Origin: Saprospiraceae bacterium
Lineage (GTDB): Bacteria > Bacteroidota > Bacteroidia > Chitinophagales > Saprospiraceae
NCBI GenBank assembly: GCA_958295895.1
Contig: CATQHI010000018.1
Span: 1-43,089 of the forward strand
Direction of reading: 5' to 3'
Length of the DNA stretch: 43,089 bases
Position numbers and translations under genes: made by a program. This document shows positions 37,716-43,089 of the stretch, piece after piece. The first letter of the stretch is position 1; each line of letters starts with the position of its first letter. The notes beneath the pieces are model-generated. The model searched no databases. It was given only the letters and a program-made list of their open reading frames with translations, and was not told the DNA's origin.

Positions 37716-38579
37716 TTACCGCCTAAGCCGCCGCCCCACCGCGTGCCGCCGCAGCCGCGTAGCCTCCGCCCCTACGTAGATATACTCGTCATCATACACC
37801 GCCACCGCCTCGTGCGTGCGTCGGTAGGGCCCAGGCGATGTTCCTACGCTTCATCTTTCCCTCCAACAAAAACGCCCCTCCGGATAGTCACTCAGCGTGA
37901 TCAGGGAGGCCGAGCTCGACGGCAAAAAGCCCAGCAGCATACGAAAGTTATAGGCCACCAGGTAAAGCTGCTGCCGTTCGCGGTCCAGGGCGGGCGCCCG
38001 TCACCACCCGGCGGGGCAGGTAAAGACTATCGACTAGCTCCACTACATAGGTGCCCGGCTCAGCCGGTAGCGTAAAGTGCTTGATGTAGAACGGCCGCGC
38101 CCCGAAGAGTATATCCTTAGTAAACAGATGCACCCGGCCGTCAGCCACCACCATGGCCTCGCAGTCGTAGTTGCCGGGGGTAAGGGCGGCCCTGCCCGTC
38201 CTCGCCGGGGTAGGTAGATACACGATGGAGTCGGTGCGCTGGGGTAGTGCGGTCGTAACGGTAGATCGTCTGCTCCGTGCGCCGGCCGGTGTTATTACCG
38301 AAGTCGCCCCACGTAGAGTAGTCGTTTTCGTCGGCGGGATCGATGTCTTCGTAGTCGGAGGCGCGGGCGTCGAGGGTGTCTACGTGCAGCAGCTTCCCGG
38401 CGCGGTCGGTGGTGTAGAGGTAGGGCCCGTCGCCGCTGTCGTTGTGCCAGATGAGGTCATTGCCGTCGATGACCAGGCCGGAGGCTTCGTTGATGCGGGC
38501 GGGGAGGGGGAACTTGCGGCGGGGGCGGTGGGGTGACAGGGCTCGTGAGCATTAGGAGGAGCAGGAAGGGGCTTAACAC
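37716..38579 (-). CDS. Secreted beta-propeller-like protein, frame-disrupted
   Basis: Reading across frames from a GTG at 38579: LSPFLLLLMLTSPVTP (signal peptide), FPLPARINEASGLVIDGNDL, IWHNDSGDGPYLYTTDRAGK, ASDYEDIDPADENDYSTWGD, FGNNTGRRTEQTIYRYDR, GNYDCEAMVVADGRVHLFTK, LFGARPFYIKHFTLPAEPGT, LDRERQQLYLVAYNFRMLLG, HEAVAVYDDEYIYVGAEATR, ending LRRHAVGRRLRR. This matches a common Bacteroidota secreted family with phrases such as ASGL, HNDSG, DYEDI, GDFGNN and DCEAM, presumably a beta-propeller. Function unknown. Indels lie near 38530, 38248, 38000 and 37880. Confidence 0.7.
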
Positions 38580-38614
38580 AGAGGACAGGGAGGGAAGCAC
38601 AGAGGTCACGGAGG
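38569..38614 (+). repeat. Dispersed CACAGAGG-type repeat, copy B
   Basis: Reads GGGGCTTAACACAGAGGACA then GGGAGGGAAG and CACAGAGGTCACGGAGG. It shares the GGGCT(C/T)AACACAGAGGAC core and the CACAGAGG-CACGGAG tail with copy A, with a shorter middle. It overlaps the presumed GTG start of the beta-propeller-like gene on the minus strand, so it may have been inserted at the promoter edge of that gene. Confidence 0.7.
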
Positions 38615-38740
38615 CTGGTGGTATATATAGGTGTACGGAGGCCAACGCCTAGCGGCGTTATGTGGGAAGAATAATTAGATAACTAAGCAACATAAGCACC
38701 GCCAGGTGCGAGCCGCTGTTCCCTCAATTCCAATGATGAC

Positions 38741-38791
38741 TCTGTGTGCCTCTGCGTTTTCCTCTGCGTCCTCTGTGTTGAGCCCTCCAAC
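38741..38791 (-). repeat. Dispersed CACAGAGG-type repeat, copy C (inverted)
   Basis: On the plus strand it reads ACTCTGTGTGCCTCTGCGTT, TTCCTCTGCG, then GTCCTCTGTGTTGAGCCCTC CAAC. The last 24 bp are the exact reverse complement of 36073-36096. Copies B and C face each other across about 130 bp between the two divergent genes. Confidence 0.75.
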
Positions 38792-38846
38792 GCATCTCTA
38801 CGTCTACCGCACCAGCGCACCGCCCCCCTACCCTACTTTTGCCCCC

Positions 38847-39932
38847 ATGCCCCAACGCCACCCTCAAACTCATCACCACCACCGACGCACGACCGGCCCG
38901 TCTACGTAGCCGGCACCTTCAATAACTGGACGGCCGGCGATTGCCACCTACCGCATGGAGGCCGACGAAAAACCCGGCACCTACCGCCGCTCCTTTCACT
39001 TTGACAGGGACGAAAAGGTGGAGTATAAGTATACCCGCGGCGGCTGGGAGGGGCGTAGAACTGGGCCCCCACGGCGAGAGTACGCTCAACCACCTGCGCC
39101 ACACCGGAAAACCCTGGAGCGTTCCCGACCGGGTGGAGAACTGGGCCAGCCCCGGACTTGAATATCAGAGCGAGCTCCTACCCCGCATCGAGGTGATCAG
39201 CCATGAGTTCGAGATACCGGAGCTGATCCGGACGCGGCGGGGTGGCCGCACTGCTGCCCCATGACTACTACGAGACCGATAAGCGCTACCCCGTGCTGTA
39301 CCTCCAGGACGGGCAGAAACCTCTTCGACGACTACGCGCCTACGGCAGCTGGGGGTGGATAAGCGGCTGGCGAGCCTGGCGGAGCGGGGGATGGGTGATC
39401 TGATCATCATCGCCATCGACCACGCCGAGCGCAGCGCATGAGTGAGTTCACGCCCTCGTTTCGCAACCGGCTGGGCAAGGGAGACGGACGCGCCTACACC
39501 CGCTTCCTAGCCGAGCGGCTCAAGCCCTACGTCGATGAGCACTTCCGTACGCGGCCGGAGGCGGAGCATACGGGCATCGGGGGGAGCTCCTGGGGGGGCT
39601 GATCAGTCTCTATGCCGGTATTCTATACCCCAATGTGTACGAGCGGATCATGGTGTTCAGCCCCAGCTGTGGGTGACGCCCGAGATTCCCTTCAACCTGA
39701 TGCGACTCACCCACCGCTACCGGGGCCGTATCTACCTCTACGGCGGGGAGGCGGAGAGTAAGAACATGGTGCCGAATATGGAGCGCTTTTCGCGAGCAAC
39801 TGCTGCGCGCAGACCGGTACGACGCAGGTAGAATTGAACATGGCCGTCGATCCCCTGGGGCAGCACAACGAGGCGCGCTGGGGGCGGGAGTTTCCCAAGG
39901 CGATCGAGTGGTTATTCTTCGCCGATGGCTAA
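38847..39932 (+). CDS. Alpha/beta-hydrolase esterase with N-terminal CBM48-like domain, frame-disrupted
   Basis: Followed across frames: N-terminal E-set/CBM48-like domain (ATLKLITTTDAR, PVYVAGTFNNWTAGD, ATYRMEADEKPGTYRRSFHF, KVEYKYTRGGW), then the esterase D-like domain: EVISHEFEIPELI, ALLPHDYYETDKRYPVLYLQ, DLIIIAIDHAER, nucleophile elbow GIGGSSWGGLISLYAG, YERIMVFSPSLW, IYLYGGEAESKNMVPNMERF, and DPLGQHNEARWGREFPKAIE with the catalytic His (GQHNE). More than ten indels are inferred (near 38853, 38941, 39052, 39239, 39317, 39339, 39353, 39435, 39595, 39666, 39788). Likely a secreted or cytoplasmic esterase of the IroE/Fes/YbbA group; no signal peptide is visible, which could be due to the broken 5' end. 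Confidence 0.72.
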
Positions 39933-39968
39933 GGAACAGCAGAATTTTTTATATTGCGGCGTTCCACT

Positions 39969-41361
39969 ATGACATCACACAGTTCCACGCCCTTGTCCCT
40001 CCGCTCCTATTTTTTCCTCTGTGTAAGCCTCTGCCTACCTGCATTGCTCGGTGCGATGGACGAGGCGGCCGCCGAGCGACAGGCCCGGCAAATTATGGAA
40101 CTGAGCAGGAGGAGGTGGAACGCCGGCTGGCGCTATGGATCAGTCGCTGCTTGACTACCGGATGGACGACGCCGTTTACCGTCGGATCGTCAATTACCTC
40201 CAGGACTGGCCGGTATCGAGCGGGCGAATGCTGGCACGGTCGGCGCGCTTCTACCCTATTTCGAGGAGCAGTTGGAACAGGCTAACCTACGCTGGAACTC
40301 AAGCACCTGAGCATTGTAGAGAGCGCGCTGCGGTCGTGGGCGATCAGCCGCGTCGGGGCCGGGGGGCTCTGGCAGCTCATGCCGGGTACGGCCCGCGAGC
40401 TGGCCTGATCGTCAGCGACGAACTGGACGAGGCGGCTCGACCCCACCCTGGGCTGTGCCGCCGGCCTGGAACTACCTGCGTATGCAGTACGACCGCTACG
40501 GCGACTGGGCACTGGCGCTGGCCGCCTACAACTCCGGGCCGGGGCAACGTAAATCGGGCCATCCGCCGCTCGGGCAGTCGCAACTACTGGAAACTGCGCC
40601 GCTTTCTTCCGCGGGAGACGCGGGCCTACGTGCCAAGTTTCATCGCGGCGGTGTTTTTGATGAGCTACCACCACGATTTTGGGTTGCCCGCCACCCAGAT
40701 CTCACTCGACGATCAGCTTACGGAGCGCCTCCTGGGTGCACCGCAGAATCAGTCTGTACGTGTAGCTCAGGTAACGGGCCTACGCCCCGAGGTCGTCATC
40801 GAGATGAACCCACAGTACGTACGCGGCTACCTACCGGGCTCCGGGGCGGTCACCTCCTACAATTGCCCCAGCGGGTAGTGCCGGCTATGTTGGAGTACCT
40901 GGCCCTCTACCCCGTGAAGGATCGCGAGGACAGCGCGGAGATACCCTGGTCCCACCCCCTACTGGCCGAGGGCGAGACCAACGCCGACCGCTACTACGTG
41001 CGCCGGAAGTTTACGCCGAGGCGGGGGATACGACGATCCGGCAGGTAGCCGAGCGGTACGATCAGGCGGTAGATCGGCTCCTGGTGTGGAGTGAGCGGGT
41101 GTGAGCAGGACTCAGTGACCTTGGGAGAGGCTTTCCACTACTACGATGTGGAGACGTGTACCAGCCCTACGATACCCGCAGCCGCGACGTGCCGCCGCCG
41201 GCACCGCAGCTGGTAGCCTACGGACAGCCCGGGTGCGCAAATCCCTACAGCAATACTTTGCTACCCTCCCCGAGCCGACCTACGCCGAGCCGGGGGATGA
41301 ACGGCGCTGGGTGGGCAGTTATTTAAGAAGTAATTTTGTTGGCAAGCGCGTTGACGGATAA
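39969..41361 (+). CDS. MltD-like lytic transglycosylase with LysM-like repeat, frame-disrupted
   Basis: Start ATG 39969 with signal peptide (SLRSYFFLCVSLCLPALLGA). Across frames: SLLDYRMDDAVYRRIVNYLQ, PIFEEQLEQANLRWNLKHLS, the SLT catalytic region IVESALRSWAISRVGAGGLW then QLMPGTARELGL, CAAGLNYLRMQYDRYGDWAL, ALAAYNSGPGNVNRAIRRSG, and YWKLRRFLPRETRAYVPSFI. These are MltD/SLT marks with the catalytic Glu in IVESAL. Later GDTTIRQVAERYDQAVDRLL resembles a LysM unit. It cleaves peptidoglycan glycan strands to anhydro-muropeptides in the periplasm. Indels are mixed insertions and deletions through its length. A terminator-like hairpin follows. Confidence 0.78.
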
Positions 41362-41368
41362 AAGGATG

Positions 41369-41400
41369 AGCGGCAACTCCGAAGCTGCCACTTTATTCTT
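41369..41400 (+). terminator. Probable Rho-independent terminator after transglycosylase gene
   Basis: AGCGGCA (41369-41375) and TGCCACT (41386-41392) form a seven-base stem with one mismatch, followed by TTTATTCTTACTTT. It lies just after the transglycosylase stop codon and before the GMC oxidoreductase gene. Confidence 0.5.
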
Positions 41401-41442
41401 ACTTTACCGCCCCAAATTGGGGGAACTTAGCCAATCGATTGC

Positions 41443-43089
41443 ATGAAATTCAATTCACAGGGTGGACGCAGAGGTCACCTACGACGCCATCGTAGTGGGT
41501 ACCGGCATCAGCGGCGGCTGGGCTACAAAAGAATTGTGCGAAAAAGGCCTCAGGACTCTAGTCCTGGAAAAGGGCCGCATGGTCAAGCACAATGATTATC
41601 CTACGGCCAACCTGGACCCACCTGGGGACTTCGAAACCATGGGCCGGGTACCTGCCGAGGAAATTCAAACGCATTACCACCAAGCAGAACCGCACGGGGC
41701 TACACGTACAGGAGGGCCAGTAAGCACTGGTTCGTCAAGGACGACGAGCACCCCTACAGCGAGACCGAGCGCTTCGACTGGATGCGCGGCTACCACGTGG
41801 GTGGCCGCTCCATCATGTGGGGCCGGCACAGTTACCGCTGGAGCGATATGGACTTCCAGGCCAATGCCAAGGATGGTATCGCTACCCCCTGGCCGGTAGG
41901 CTACGCCGAGATCGAACCCTGGTACGATTACGTGGAAACCTTCGCTGGCGTCAGTGGTGAAAAGCTCGGCCTGGCCCAGTTGCCCGACGGCAAGTTTCTG
42001 CCCATGATGCCGCTCAACTGCGTGGAGGATAAAGTCCGCCAGGGGGTGGCCGAAAACATGAACGGACGCGTTATCACCGCCGGCCGCGTCGCCCACCTCA
42101 CCGCCTATAACCCCGAAGTACATAAGGGTACGCGCGGACAGTGTCAGTTCCGCAACCGCTGCATCCGGGGCTGTCCCTACGGTTGGCTATTTCTGTAGCC
42201 TGTCTTCGACCATCCCGGTGGCGCAGGAGACGGGTAACATGACGCTGCGGCCCAACAGCTCGGTCTACTCCCTGATTTACGACAAGGAAAACAAGCGGGC
42301 CAAGGGCGTGCGCTTCCGCGACTCCCGAGACCGGCGAGGACCACGAGGCCTACGCCAAGGTGATCTTCCTGTGTGCCTCGGCCATCCCGAGCTCCTACAT
42401 CGTGATGAATACGGAGCACGAGGAAGAAGTCGTGCTCGACACCAGCGGCGAGCTCGGCGGCAACGTCATGGACCACCACTTCCGCGTGGGTGCCTCGGGC
42501 GATACCGATGAGTTCGGCGACCGCATCGAAAAGGGCCGCAAACCAATGGCATCTACATCCCCGCTACCAGAACCTCGGAGACCGGGCCAGCAAGAAGGAC
42601 TACCTCCGCGGCTGGGGCTACAGGGCGGTGCCGACGCGGCGGCTGGTCGCAGAACGTGCGCGAAATGAACGTCAAGATTGGGCCCGAACTGAAGGAGGCA
42701 CTGATCCGCCCGGGCAAGTGGACCATGGGCATGACCGCCTTCGCCGAGACCCTGCCCGACACCAACAACCGCATGACGCTGAACCGCGACGTGAAGGATA
42801 AGGACGGCCTACCTACCCTGACCTTCAACGCCAAGTGGGGCGAGAACGAGTACGCCATGGTCGACGATATGATGAACGACGCGGCCGAGATGCTCGAAGC
42901 CGCCGGCATTAAGAACGTGAGCACCTACAACGCACACTCCTATCCCGGACTCGGCATCCACGAAATGGGCATGTCGCGTAATGGGCAGTAGCCCCAAGAA
43001 CAGCGTGGTCGATAAGCACAACCGGCTCTGGGCCGCGCCGAACGTCTACATGACCGATGGTGCCTTCATGACCTCCGCCGCCTGCGTGA
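41443..43089 (+). CDS. GMC-family oxidoreductase, partial, frame-disrupted
   Basis: Begins MKFNSQ at 41443; one extra base near 41461 shifts to VDAEVTYDAIVVGTGISGGW, the FAD-binding GxGxxG start (alternative: GTG at 41462). Then ATKELCEKGLRTLVLEKGRM, VKDDEHPYSETERFDWMRGY, HVGGRSIMWGRHSYRW, FRNRCIRGCPYG, GNVMDHHFRVGAS, MGMTAFAETLPDTNNRMTLN, NAHSYPGLGIHEMG and APNVYMTDGAFMTSAAC at the window edge. It resembles the large subunit of gluconate 2-dehydrogenase-like GMC enzymes, common in Bacteroidota and often paired with a subunit-3 gene, which would be outside the window. Indels near 41685, 42184, 42330, 42545, 42620-42660 and 42985. Confidence 0.82.

Noticed and set aside
36073..38791. CACAGAGG repeats as CRISPR
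   Set aside because: Only three copies, far apart, in both orientations, with no spacer pattern and no cas genes.
34676..43089. Programmed frameshifting or mass pseudogene formation
   Set aside because: Too many independent indels in unrelated genes with motifs fully conserved; sequencing error is simpler.

Overview
The window looks like a chromosomal piece from a marine or freshwater Bacteroidota, probably the Saprospiria/Lewinella side (inference). Evidence: two secreted beta-helix proteins end in type IX secretion (Por/T9SS type A) sorting domains; there is an UpxY/NusG-type antiterminator at the head of a polysaccharide operon; a TAnnTTTG-type -7 box is present; Shine-Dalgarno sequences are weak or absent; and there is a Wza/Wzc pair with a PHP-type (CpsB/YwqE) tyrosine phosphatase. 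GC content is moderately high. Nothing in the window looks like a phage, IS element, CRISPR array, rRNA or tRNA.

Region 1 (1-19,650, minus strand) is one long exopolysaccharide/capsule operon read leftwards from a promoter near 19,630: upxY-type antiterminator, GT4-like glycosyltransferase, rfbB, rfbA, MsbA/PglK-like ABC exporter, TviB/WbpA-like nucleotide-sugar dehydrogenase, CapI-like UDP-glucuronate epimerase, CpsB-like phosphatase, wza, wzc (with a perfect Gly-Tyr tail), nitroreductase, wzx flippase, polysaccharide pyruvyl transferase, a single-TM protein, an HTTM-domain membrane protein, a GT2 glycosyltransferase and a polysialyltransferase-like enzyme that runs off the left edge. Gaps are short or negative throughout, which supports one transcript. 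The gene set predicts an acidic polymer containing uronic acid, a dTDP-6-deoxysugar and pyruvyl ketals. I see no initiating glycosylphosphotransferase, no clear Wzy polymerase and no rmlD; these may lie to the left or elsewhere.

Region 2 (19,650-34,300) holds two large paralogous Pmp-like parallel beta-helix proteins (1229 and about 1324 aa) with units of about 145-155 residues. They flank a vWA membrane protein, an OmpR-type response regulator, a secreted protein of unknown function, a phospholipid-methyltransferase-like enzyme, a lipoprotein cyclophilin, a small conserved protein and a detached rfbC. Strong hairpin terminators follow both beta-helix genes.

Region 3 (34,300-43,089) contains recognisable genes (beta-CASP metallo-beta-lactamase, TIM-barrel-like lipoprotein, small lipoprotein-like protein, beta-propeller-like secreted protein, esterase with an N-terminal CBM48-like domain, MltD-like transglycosylase with LysM, GMC oxidoreductase). 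Nearly all are interrupted by single-base indels, often several per kb, while the protein sequence remains conserved across frames. The most economical reading is uncorrected sequencing error towards a contig end, also seen at position about 108 on the left edge, rather than mass pseudogene formation. Intergenic DNA here carries a dispersed CACAGAGG-type repeat and a large perfect palindrome.

The most notable candidates for something new are the HTTM plus single-TM pair inside the polysaccharide operon, the 18-bp tandem repeat that builds the Wzc tyrosine tail, the inverted repeat overlapping the operon promoter, and the paired repeat-built T9SS beta-helix proteins.
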